Shown: positions 1 to 5,389 of the stretch, one piece after another | How positions within the stretch are numbered: position 1 is the first letter of the stretch | How the letters are laid out: every line of letters starts with the position of its first letter | Made by a program: the position numbers and the translations under genes | The notes under the pieces: generated by a model | Seen by the model: the letters and a program-made list of their open reading frames with translations, nothing else | What the model was told of the DNA's origin: nothing | Databases searched by the model: none | Source of the DNA: Candidatus Helarchaeota archaeon | GTDB lineage: Archaea; Asgardarchaeota; Lokiarchaeia; Helarchaeales; HEL-GB-A | Reading direction: 5' to 3' | DNA length: 7,214 nucleotides | Assembly (NCBI GenBank): GCA_016840125.1 | Contig: JAEOSY010000444.1 | Coordinates: 1-7,214, forward strand

Positions 1-363
1 GCCCTTAAATTGAGATTTCAAGCAAAAGCAGTGAAACCGGTTACGAGAAAAAAGGTTCAGATGTTAAATCAAAAGTTACTGATGGTTGAGTTAAAACTTC
101 AAAAGTCGCGATCGGAATTTCTGATGGAGATAACCCAAAAAAGTCTCGATCTCCTCAGTAAGGTGCCAGTTGGGGAACGGAAAGGGCGGAAGCCTTCTAT
201 CTCCGCAGCATCAGCAGTTTATGGCGCTGAAAAGGAGCTGTCTAAGGAATGGGGTTACGATTCCGTATTTACGTTCGAGCTGCTGTCCATCGCAATGGGT
301 GCGGCTATGTCTTCAATAAGAAGCCATTGGTATGATCTGTTCAAGCCTCTTATTAACAACTGA
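1..363 (+). CDS. TFIIB-like cyclin-fold protein, 3' part of gene
   Basis: The frame is open from the first base, so this is probably the C-terminal 120 residues of a longer protein; a TTG at base 10 is the only nearby in-window start and has no visible SD in front of it. The last 55 residues resemble the second cyclin repeat of archaeal TFB/TFIIB: a basic GRKP turn, a small-residue helix (SISAASAVYGA), then a helix-turn-helix-like end (FELLSIAMGAAMSSIRSHW) where TFB has its BRE-recognition helix and the 'VTIRNRYKEL' pattern. TFB recruits RNA polymerase to TATA-bound TBP. The first 45 residues are Lys/Gln-rich and helical and match less well. No zinc ribbon or first cyclin repeat is in the window. 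The similarity is fold-level only; a diverged TFB paralogue or another cyclin-fold or HTH protein is possible. The gene converges on the longin gene. Confidence 0.45.
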   Translation, partial: ALKLRFQAKAVKPVTRKKVQMLNQKLLMVELKLQKSRSEFLMEITQKSLDLLSKVPVGERKGRKPSISAASAVYGAEKELSKEWGYDSVFTFELLSIAMGAAMSSIRSHWYDLFKPLINN

Positions 364-375
364 GATTGCCTCAAA
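360..375. repeat. 16-nt direct repeat, copy 1 (CTGAGATTKCCTCAAA)
   Basis: CTGAGATTGCCTCAAA covers the stop codon of the TFIIB-like gene. Copy 2 at 562-577 differs at one base. Each copy contains TGAG and CTCA arms separated by 5 nt. Confidence 0.6.
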
Positions 376-383
376 ATGTTTGT

Positions 384-407
384 TAACTGAAATATAGTTA
401 CTTTTTT
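384..407 (+). terminator. Weak hairpin plus T6 after the TFIIB-like gene
   Basis: TAACT (384-388) can pair with AGTTA (396-400) across a 7-nt loop, followed by C and six T residues, 21 nt after the stop codon. The stem is short and AT-rich, so the T-tract, the usual archaeal termination signal, is the stronger part. Confidence 0.35.
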
Positions 408-561
408 AAAAATTGCTTCTGACAAAGACATATAGTTGTTCATTAGAGTGCTGATTTACAAGCTCTTTTCAAGAAAGTCATTGTTAAGAGGAAGGAGTTT
501 TCGATTTTGTAAGATAAATCACGTTTTCTTTACTTTTATGCGCTGATTGCATCAAAACGGC

Positions 562-577
562 CTGAGATTTCCTCAAA
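562..577. repeat. 16-nt direct repeat, copy 2
   Basis: CTGAGATTTCCTCAAA, 15 of 16 bases identical to 360-375. It covers the stop codon of the convergent longin gene (573-575 on the minus strand), so both convergent genes end inside copies of the same word. Either a shared 3'-end signal or a small duplication would explain it; the sequence does not decide. Confidence 0.6.
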
Positions 578-977
578 GGGGGGATATGCAATCCATTTTT
601 ATTGGCGGGAGCAATAATGATAGGTCATCCTTCAGTCGTTCAAACGGTAGCAGACTCCCAGATTTGCAAGCTTCCTCGGCTTTAGGGAATCGATTATGGA
701 ATATTTTTTGAACCTCATCCAGTATTTGTTGAGTGTGAAGTACATCGTCAGATTTATCAACGAAAGTAACAAATAAGAATTTCCCATCAGCTTTGAAGAT
801 AAATTTAAATCGTTTAGTGGATATTGAGTTAACTTCTTCCCCAATAATCGATTTAGAGAACATTGAAATGGCGGTTAAAAAGCCTGCGATCGATTGCGGA
901 TCTTCTTCCAAGCTGCCGTATTTTTCATGGAAAATGCAGATACCGTTTTGCCTTATGATATAGAGGTTATGAAGCAA
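573..977 (-). CDS. Stand-alone longin-domain-like protein (134 aa)
   Basis: From the chosen start the protein begins MLHNLYIIRQNGICIFHEKYG, the opening beta-hairpin typical of archaeal longin-like proteins, followed by a helix (IAGFLTAISMFSKSI, residues 30-44), a strand with KRFKFIFKADGKFLFVTFVDKSDD (residues 55-78) and a closing helix (residues 81-95). The last 35 residues have no recognised domain. Longin domains are alpha/beta modules found in eukaryotic SNAREs, adaptin small chains and SRP-receptor subunits; Asgard archaea carry many free copies, probably as partners of small GTPases or membrane complexes. The open frame extends upstream to base 1049, but TTG at 977 is preferred: GGTGAT lies 4 nt before it, it starts exactly at the domain, and a TATA box lies about 50 nt upstream. 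The precise role is not readable; no GTPase gene is adjacent. Confidence 0.6.
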   Translation of the reverse strand: MLHNLYIIRQNGICIFHEKYGSLEEDPQSIAGFLTAISMFSKSIIGEEVNSISTKRFKFIFKADGKFLFVTFVDKSDDVLHTQQILDEVQKIFHNRFPKAEEACKSGSLLPFERLKDDLSLLLPPIKMDCISPL

Positions 978-1020
978 TAATATCACCCATATGCTTTTAC
1001 TATTAACTACGAAAAAACGT

Positions 1021-1034
1021 ATATAAACTATATA
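1021..1034 (-). promoter_or_regulatory. TATA-like promoter of the longin gene
   Basis: On the minus strand this reads TATATAGTTTATAT, centred about 50 nt upstream of TTG 977. Initiation 25 nt downstream would give a leader of about 25 nt containing the GGTGAT ribosome site. The block is nearly symmetric and could also serve the plus strand. Confidence 0.5.
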
Positions 1035-1062
1035 TGCGGAAATTGGCATTAGAGATAGGGTG

Positions 1063-1206
1063 ATGTCTCATTGTGAAGCGATGAATACTGCATTGGAAAC
1101 TTCTAAAATAAAAAGGATTTCCGGCTCCACAATCATTACTGGAATGAATTATTTGAAAAAACTATTGAATTCGATGAACAACGTCCTCAAAACCAACGAG
1201 GTCTAG
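1063..1206 (+). CDS. Possible 47-aa protein, divergent from the longin gene
   Basis: An ATG at 1063 opens a 47-codon frame (MSHCEAMNTALETSKIK...) ending in TAG at 1204-1206. It starts about 30 nt from the symmetric TATA-like block at 1021-1034, so a short-leader or leaderless transcript is possible; GGGTG immediately before the ATG is too close to be a normal SD. The peptide is basic and polar, with one Cys, no membrane segment and no recognised motif. It is kept only because promoter spacing is reasonable; it may be a chance frame. The rest of the 978-1329 gap shows an isolated GGGAGGAGATC (1276-1286) that leads only to a 4-codon frame. Confidence 0.18.
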   Translation: MSHCEAMNTALETSKIKRISGSTIITGMNYLKKLLNSMNNVLKTNEV

Positions 1207-1329
1207 GAAATGCGCAAGTCAGGCTCATGTAAGCCACAGCAATTCTATATCAAAAATGGAGATGGTTGAATTTTTAGGGAGGAGATCTAATTTTTTTGAA
1301 AAGCATGTAGGTGGGAAATATTTATATGT

Positions 1330-2562
1330 TTAGAAATCCCGCGAGAACTCGCCCCAGTCTTGGGATTTCTCGAAAGTTCGACTTGGTTTGGGCCAATCGA
1401 ATATAATGGTTAATTTGGGGTATTGCTGCTGTAGTTTTCTCAGGGCCTGTTGATTCATACGAGGATTGTTGAAGAGGTCTAGGATACGGAGATTGGGCAT
1501 GTTCGCCACTTCCTCAACTGAGGTGAGGTCGTTGTTCGCGAGGTAGAGTTCGGTGAGGTTCGGAAGGCACTCCACACCGCCTAGACCAGAGATGGAATTG
1601 CCGGAGAGACTCAGTATTCGGAGCTGGCGCAACGATTCCAATCCATTGATTTGGTGAATCTGGTTGTTATTGCAGCTGAGCTCTCGGAGATGAGTTGCTG
1701 CTTCCAATCCGGTCAATTCTGGGATGCGGTTATTGGACAGGGAAAGTTTCTCCAAATGTTGCAACGACTCCAATCCCCCTATTATGGAAATCGTGTTATT
1801 TGCCAGGTGTAAGGACCGCAGTTGGGTCAGGCGGTGCAATCCTACTATCTCTGTAAGGTGGTTGTAGGAGAGGTCCAAGACCTGGAGGTTGGTCAGCGAC
1901 TCGACCCCGGTCATTGTAATTATCCCCGCATGGGACAGCTCAAGCGAACGCAACTCCCCAAGATGGTCCAACCCCCTTATTGTGGTGAGTGGATTCTCAC
2001 TAAGGTCTAAAGTTTGCAGGCGGTTCAAATGTTCGAGATTTTTGATTTCCCGGATATTATTTTGAAACAGGGTTAAAGTTTTCAACACATGCAGCCTGCC
2101 CAACCCTGAAAGTTCTTGAAGCGCATTCTTACTGAGGTCTAACTGTTCGAGTTCGGTCAAGGGTTCCAGACCTGTAATCTGCTTGAGGTCATTTCCGCTG
2201 AGATCCAATTGACGCAGCGTGGGGACTCGCTCTAACCCTTGAATCACGCTAATCTCCCGAATTTCCAAATCACTCAAGTCTAGTTTGTGGCCTATAACTC
2301 CTACAGGGCAATTTCGGATCGTTACGGTGGCGTCCCACTCGACCGGGATGGGGAGATCCATGTCCGTATCTGTGACACAGATATGCGGTCGCCCATCCCC
2401 GTGAAGCAGCATGTGTATACTCTCCCGCCGCAACTCCTCCCGCGCTTCCCACCTCTGAGTCCCGTTTAAGGCGTCCCACGGCTTCCGCCACCTTCGTTTT
2501 ACTTCCCTAAAGAATCGGGGATTCCACCGCGCCAGCCCCCTGCAAAAATGGCACCGCACCAT
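1330..2562 (-). CDS. SDS22-type leucine-rich repeat protein (410 aa)
   Basis: ATG at 2562 is fixed by a perfect GGAGGT 6 nt upstream. Residues 1-90 form a basic, Trp/Arg-rich N-terminal part opening MVRCHFC (C4-x2-C7), with further Cys at 62 and 85; no signal peptide or membrane helix is seen, so it is probably cytoplasmic. Residues 94-366 are leucine-rich repeats of the form LxxLDLSxNxLxxIxGLExL. The consensus leucine recurs exactly every 22 residues at 119, 141, 163, 185, 207, 229, 251, 273, 295, 317, 339 and 361, after a first unit near 94. This is the SDS22-like class, which forms a curved solenoid for protein binding. Residues 367-392 (RMNQQALRKLQQQYPKL) look like the C-terminal cap, followed by a charged tail. 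The partner is unknown. The gene is richer in GC than its neighbours (33 of 60 bases at 1501-1560 against 16 of 60 at 5641-5700), compatible with transfer or with repeat codon usage. Confidence 0.93.
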   Translation of the reverse strand: MVRCHFCRGLARWNPRFFREVKRRWRKPWDALNGTQRWEAREELRRESIHMLLHGDGRPHICVTDTDMDLPIPVEWDATVTIRNCPVGVIGHKLDLSDLEIREISVIQGLERVPTLRQLDLSGNDLKQITGLEPLTELEQLDLSKNALQELSGLGRLHVLKTLTLFQNNIREIKNLEHLNRLQTLDLSENPLTTIRGLDHLGELRSLELSHAGIITMTGVESLTNLQVLDLSYNHLTEIVGLHRLTQLRSLHLANNTISIIGGLESLQHLEKLSLSNNRIPELTGLEAATHLRELSCNNNQIHQINGLESLRQLRILSLSGNSISGLGGVECLPNLTELYLANNDLTSVEEVANMPNLRILDLFNNPRMNQQALRKLQQQYPKLTIIFDWPKPSRTFEKSQDWGEFSRDF

Positions 2563-2568
2563 TTAATT

Positions 2569-2574
2569 ACCTCC
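2569..2574 (-). promoter_or_regulatory. Shine-Dalgarno GGAGGT of the LRR gene
   Basis: GGAGGT on the minus strand, 6 nt before ATG 2562. It decides the start and keeps the C4-x2-C7 motif in the protein. Confidence 0.75.
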
Positions 2575-2596
2575 AAAAATTAAATACCGCCAAATC

Positions 2597-2606
2597 CTAT
2601 AAAATT
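2597..2606 (-). promoter_or_regulatory. TATA/BRE promoter of the LRR gene
   Basis: The minus strand reads AGAAAATTTTATAGG, a purine-rich BRE-like stretch followed by TTTTATAG centred about 40 nt before the ATG. Initiation near 2576 would leave a short leader that just includes the GGAGGT site. Confidence 0.55.
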
Positions 2607-2767
2607 TTCTAAAAGAAAGGATTATTCAGAGGTTTTATCCCACCTTATACCAGTGAAGCTAATCGAAGAACTTTCAAACTTGGGAATGTTACAAAATATT
2701 TTTCTACGATGTCGCGTAATTCTCGCGTTATGGAACTTTTCTTTTTTAACGTAGATTTGAGTATTAG

Positions 2768-3007
2768 TTTGTTATACCTCGGCAACCGATTAAGTGGGAT
2801 ATACTAGGATCCGTCCCCTGCGCGCAAATTGAGTTGGAACTGTCCGATAAATATGTTCTTTCAATTCCTCGCAGGAGATACGATAAAACTGATGTATTAA
2901 GGAGGTTGAGAGCAAGGGATGGGAAATTAACTCATGGAAAATCCAGTAAAAAGATGAGCAAATTAACTGATTTCTTCAAGGGGTTGAGGAGCTGGGGGTG
3001 TTTTTAG
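2768..3007 (+). pseudogene. Possible decayed reading frame (79 codons, no good start)
   Basis: A plus-strand frame is open from the stop codon at 2765 to TAG at 3005. Its translation looks more protein-like than the surroundings: IKWDILGSVPCAQIELELSD, then a basic part with YVLSIPRRRYDK and KLTDFFKGLRSWGCF. It has no ATG before codon 61 (2948), only a TTG at 2834, and no ribosome site at its head. I do not recognise the family. It could be the tail of a degraded gene, a mobile-element remnant or chance. A shorter frame in another phase (2653-2754) ends just before it, which would fit frameshift decay, but nothing confirms this. The remainder of 2607-3167 holds only G-runs (such as seven Gs at 3014-3020) with no gene. 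Confidence 0.2.
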
Positions 3008-3167
3008 AAGCTTGGGGGGGCTTATAATCAAATTTCTGCATACATTATTTTGATGCCTAATAGAAGAATTTACATAAAAAATCTTTATTTGTATTTCCAA
3101 GAGGGACCCGTTGAGCAGCGCTGAGATCTTTACCTTTACTGGGTTGCTTATATAGATTTTTAAGAAA

Positions 3168-3176
3168 TAATATAAT
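3168..3176 (+). promoter_or_regulatory. TATA-like promoter of the AlbA_2 gene
   Basis: AAGAAATAATATAATG places a TATA-like core about 42 nt before ATG 3214, the same spacing as at the LRR gene, giving a leader near 17 nt. A second candidate, CTTATATAG at 3148-3156, lies 62 nt upstream of the start and would give a leader near 38 nt. Confidence 0.45.
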
Positions 3177-3213
3177 GCAAAAATGAAAAAAAATATTCTA
3201 CTTGGTGACATTG

Positions 3214-4338
3214 ATGGGACTTACTGATATGAGGTGGCTGAACGGAAATCAAGAGACTATCTTGAAATTGGTCTATAATACGGAATCGATTCAGGGTTTG
3301 ACACCTTTTGAGAAATATCTATACTTTGCTCAGGCAGGTCGGATTAAAACTTTGAATTACCCTTTTAGGGAGGGAAAATACGGACCTCATTCAAAACACC
3401 TCATTAGAGATGTCCGAGACCTTTGCTCTTTAGGGTTTTTAGATAGCAATCTTCAATTTTTTACCAAATTCTCAGAACTTCGATATATTGAGCTCTTCAA
3501 CGTGCAGAACCCTGAGATCGAAAATTATTTCAGAGCTTTTAATTTAAGCTTAAACTTTACCGAAGAAGAGGAGTTCGTAATTTCTCAAATTCAGGACTTC
3601 TTTCAAGAGACTTTAGGCTCGCTTGATTTGATAGAGTTGGGCGCTAGCTTACATTTTAAGGGAGCTAAATTTGATAATAAGCAAAACATAGTTTTTAAAG
3701 AAGTGGAGAACTGGAAACCTAAGAAATATCTTGCTTGCGAGAAGCAGCTCATGTGGAGTCTTCTCGAGACGTCGAATTTCATTCCCGAAAGTGAGGAAGA
3801 AAACTCAAAAACCAGTCAGAGGGAACCATCGCGACTAGAAAAACTCCTCCTATTAAGAGCCCTTAAGAGGGAGCGCCTAGAAGAAGATTCCACTTTCGAG
3901 AAGAAATCTTCGCTTCGGTGGGATTACCAATTAACTCGTGTGAATACCGAGCTGGAATCTAGCGTTGCCAAGACGTTGGTTGGTTTCTTGAATAGTTTAG
4001 GGGGAAAGCTCGTCATTGGAGTTGATGATGATGGACAGATATTGGGGCTGGCAAACGATTATCAAACATTAAGAAAACCAAATCGGGATGGGTTTGAACT
4101 TCGGCTAAACCAAATCATGGAAAAATATTTTTCAATAGTCCATAGAAATCTTATTCAAGTGACCTTTACTCAAATAGCACACAAGGATATTGTGGTTTTA
4201 TCAGTCGAAAAATCGCCTCGACCGGTTTTTTTTCATACAAAGGGAAAACGTGAATTTGTAATCCGTACTGGGAATGAAACCAAGTCTCTCGATGTACAGA
4301 TCTCGGTTGAATATATTTCCCAACATTGGAATAAATAA
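3214..4338 (+). CDS. Winged-helix (YwgA/Panacea-like) plus Schlafen AlbA_2 protein (374 aa)
   Basis: ATG 3214 is chosen because GGTGA (3204-3208) lies 5 nt before it; the frame is also open from TTG 3202. Residues 12-76 follow the YwgA/SocA-Panacea pattern: a helix, GLTPFEKYLYFAQ, then KYGPHSKHLIRDVRDLCSLGFL; residues 135-175 continue with SLDLIELGASLHF and WKPKKY, as in that family. A charged linker (190-225) precedes an AlbA_2 domain at about 228-370: FEKKSSLRWDY, GFLNSLGGKLVIGVDDDG (257-274), NRDGFEL, SPRPVFF and FVIRTGN. AlbA_2 domains occur in Schlafen ribonucleases and in many prokaryotic proteins, some defence-related. The E and K of the EFK-like opening are present, but nuclease activity is not shown. 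No helicase or ATPase segment follows. It probably acts in the cytoplasm on nucleic acid. The neighbour 31 nt downstream may share the transcript. Confidence 0.88.
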   Translation: MGLTDMRWLNGNQETILKLVYNTESIQGLTPFEKYLYFAQAGRIKTLNYPFREGKYGPHSKHLIRDVRDLCSLGFLDSNLQFFTKFSELRYIELFNVQNPEIENYFRAFNLSLNFTEEEEFVISQIQDFFQETLGSLDLIELGASLHFKGAKFDNKQNIVFKEVENWKPKKYLACEKQLMWSLLETSNFIPESEEENSKTSQREPSRLEKLLLLRALKRERLEEDSTFEKKSSLRWDYQLTRVNTELESSVAKTLVGFLNSLGGKLVIGVDDDGQILGLANDYQTLRKPNRDGFELRLNQIMEKYFSIVHRNLIQVTFTQIAHKDIVVLSVEKSPRPVFFHTKGKREFVIRTGNETKSLDVQISVEYISQHWNK

Positions 4339-4369
4339 TTTTCAGTAATGGGCCAACTTAGTGCTGTAG

Positions 4370-4552
4370 GTGTTTTCGTTAGCAACAATCCAGTTTGGAA
4401 TAGTATTAATTGGCGAACTGCTGTTTTGGCATAGCCACCCAGAGATGAATTATATAAATGGGTTTTTTTACTTGTCTATTGGAATTGTTCTATTTATTCT
4501 GAGTTTGAGAAAGCTGATTAGGGATTATCGCTATCGGAAGCAATTCTATTAA
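4370..4552 (+). CDS. Possible small two-helix membrane protein (60 aa)
   Basis: The frame begins with GTG directly after an in-frame TAG, so no other start is available; only TAGG lies before it and there is no good SD. Two hydrophobic segments are clear: residues about 4-20 (LATIQFGIVLIGELLFW) and 31-46 (GFFYLSIGIVLFILSL), joined by a polar HSHPEMNY loop. A basic tail follows (RKLIRDYRYRK), predicting both ends on the cytoplasmic side. It starts 31 nt after the AlbA_2 gene on the same strand and a terminator follows, so co-transcription is likely if it is expressed. No family is recognised. A small membrane peptide beside a Panacea-like domain recalls toxin-antitoxin pairs, but that is only context. 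The poor start is the main doubt. Confidence 0.4.
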   Translation: MFSLATIQFGIVLIGELLFWHSHPEMNYINGFFYLSIGIVLFILSLRKLIRDYRYRKQFY

Positions 4553-4564
4553 AACAACTATTGA

Positions 4565-4630
4565 TTTCTTTTTCTAAAAAATTGGTGGGTAATGCCCCCA
4601 AAAGGAAATGTAGGGAGGAGGGGGTTTTTT
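4565..4630 (+). terminator. T-tract and GC hairpin terminator after the AlbA_2 operon
   Basis: A pyrimidine tract TTTCTTTTTCT (4565-4575) follows the small membrane gene. It is followed by CCCCC (4595-4599) that can pair with GGGGG (4620-4624), then six Ts (4625-4630). This gives a T-tract of archaeal type and a hairpin-T6 of bacterial type in series. Confidence 0.55.
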
Positions 4631-4829
4631 AAAAAATAAAAGTAGATCCAGGGCACTACCTTTCACCTTAGATTACGAAATCCTCATTGCTTATTTACAT
4701 CAAACTCCAAATTAAGCTCCCCTTGAATCTGATTAGACTGGGTTGAAATAAAGTGGTTCATGCTTTTAAGTCTTATTAAAACAATATTTTACGACACCTT
4801 CATGACGGGTGGAGCGTTTGAAAAAGTAA
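4631..4829. other. AT-rich gap with no supported gene
   Basis: No RNA gene or repeat is seen. The only frame of note is a 31-codon ATG frame on the plus strand (4760-4855, MLLSLIKTIFYDTF...) that has no SD and runs into the structured element. AACAATATTTT (4781-4791) could be a TATA-like element for a transcript beginning near 4810, shortly before the structured element. Confidence 0.4.
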
Positions 4830-4996
4830 TAGGGGGGATTCTAAGGTCAAGATAGTGGGTGTGTAGTGTGATGGGCAGACCCGCTCGTGAAAAGGGGGAG
4901 GGGAGGAGGGAATAATAAATTAATACAAAAGTAATCGAATCTGCCTTGCATCCTTCACACCCGACTTCTCACAACAATCTAAGGTGGTCCCCCCTA
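4830..4996 (+). ncRNA. Candidate structured RNA with three nested helices
   Basis: Three paired segments nest in order. Outer: TAGGGGGGATT (4830-4840) with GGTCCCCCCTA (4986-4996), 9 Watson-Crick plus 2 G-U pairs. Middle: GGGTGTG (4857-4863) with CACACCC (4956-4962), extendable by one U-G pair. Inner: GATGGGCAGA (4870-4879) with TCTGCC (4940-4945) and CATC (4949-4952), 10 pairs around a 3-nt bulge (TTG). The tip is a 60-nt loop with a purine tract (4889-4910). The word CTAAGGT abuts the outer helix on both strands (4841-4847 and 4979-4985). No motif of tRNA, 5S rRNA, SRP RNA or RNase P RNA was recognised. The strand is assumed to be plus because the U-G closing pairs form there and a T-rich tract (5002-5010) follows. 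It might also be the folded leader or trailer of an unseen transcript. No covariation is available to test it. Confidence 0.45.
4889..4910 (+). other. G-rich purine tract, possible quadruplex
   Basis: Runs of 5, 4, 2 and 3 Gs separated by single As lie in the apical loop of the candidate RNA. They could form a two-layer quadruplex or compete with the 5' G-run for the C6 tract at 4989-4994. Confidence 0.3.
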
Positions 4997-5022
4997 AAAA
5001 TGTTTCCTTTTGAACACCTAGC

Positions 5023-5030
5023 TATAAAAG
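5023..5030 (+). promoter_or_regulatory. Strong TATA box (TATAAAAG) before the small zinc-ribbon gene
   Basis: TATAAAAG is close to the archaeal and eukaryotic consensus. Initiation 25 nt downstream, near 5052, would give a leader of about 145 nt before ATG 5198, unusually long for an archaeal mRNA. The box lies 27 nt after the candidate structured RNA. Confidence 0.5.
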
Positions 5031-5095
5031 GCAATGATTGTCTAAAGGGATACGTTGGGTAGTATCGATCTAGAGAAGACAAACAAAAAGGCAAG

Positions 5096-5135
5096 GGGGC
5101 GGGAGTCCCATCTCGGTAGAGGAACAACTCGCTCC
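5096..5135 (+). promoter_or_regulatory. Stem-loop in the 5' leader of the zinc-ribbon gene
   Basis: GGGGCG (5096-5101) and AGT (5104-5106) pair with ACT (5127-5129) and CGCTCC (5130-5135), giving 9 pairs including one G-U, with GG (5102-5103) bulged. The enclosed segment can form CC-TCT with AGA-GG around a CGGT loop. This is a compact two-tier hairpin about 60 nt before the start codon; cis-regulation is possible but not shown. Confidence 0.35.
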
Positions 5136-5197
5136 TAAGTTTGTAGGGTGGAGAACGCAGGAGGCTTGGAACTTTGGAGGTAGAAACGGGGAAAACG

Positions 5198-5323
5198 ATG
5201 ATAAGCTGTAAAAAATGCGGATTTTCATGGAGTTCAAAAAATTCTGAGGAAGCTATCCTCTATTGCCCGAATTGTAAGGTTATTGGAAGGCTTGGGGATC
5301 AGTTTACACTCACACCTCGGTAA
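5198..5323 (+). CDS. 41-residue zinc-ribbon protein
   Basis: ATG 5198 to TAA 5321-5323 encodes a compact protein with C4-x2-C7 (SCKKCGFSW) and C23-x2-C26 (YCPNCKVIG), the two zinc knuckles of a rubredoxin-type ribbon separated by a 15-residue hydrophilic hairpin. The short tail (RLGDQFTLTPR) has no second domain or membrane segment. Such mini-ribbons occur in transcription and RNA-handling proteins or as metal-binding partners; the specific role is unknown. GGGGA lies 7 nt before the ATG and a stronger GGAGGT lies 16 nt before it, so an upstream TTG (5174) in the same frame is possible but less likely. The gene sits behind a long structured leader and a TATAAAAG promoter. Downstream lie a perfect 12-bp palindrome (AGATCATGATCT, 5359-5370) and the repeat array. 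Confidence 0.55.
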   Translation: MISCKKCGFSWSSKNSEEAILYCPNCKVIGRLGDQFTLTPR

Positions 5324-5389
5324 TCGTCAGCGTGTCACATTATTTAGATGACTTTGGGAGATCATGATCTTAACGGGAGGTGTCGATTT

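Noticed and set aside
573..1049. Longer 158-residue start for the longin gene
   Set aside because: The first 24 codons include the TATA-like block itself and precede the domain; TTG 977 has the ribosome site.
2270..2491. Overlapping frames on both strands inside the LRR gene (also 1822-2010 and 2287-2469)
   Set aside because: They are shadows of the repeat-rich LRR coding sequence, without ribosome sites or domains.
2963..3211. Minus-strand 82-codon frame beginning MSPSRIFFFIFALYY
   Set aside because: It has no ribosome site, overlaps the promoter and start of the AlbA_2 gene, and its second half is low-complexity with no recognisable fold.
4760..4855. 31-codon plus-strand frame MLLSLIKTIFYDTF...
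   Set aside because: No ribosome site, very short, and it runs into the first strand of the structured element.
5096..5135. tRNA starting at GGGGGCG
   Set aside because: There is no T-loop GTTCRA motif, no anticodon arm and no 7-bp acceptor closure; only a bulged hairpin is supported.
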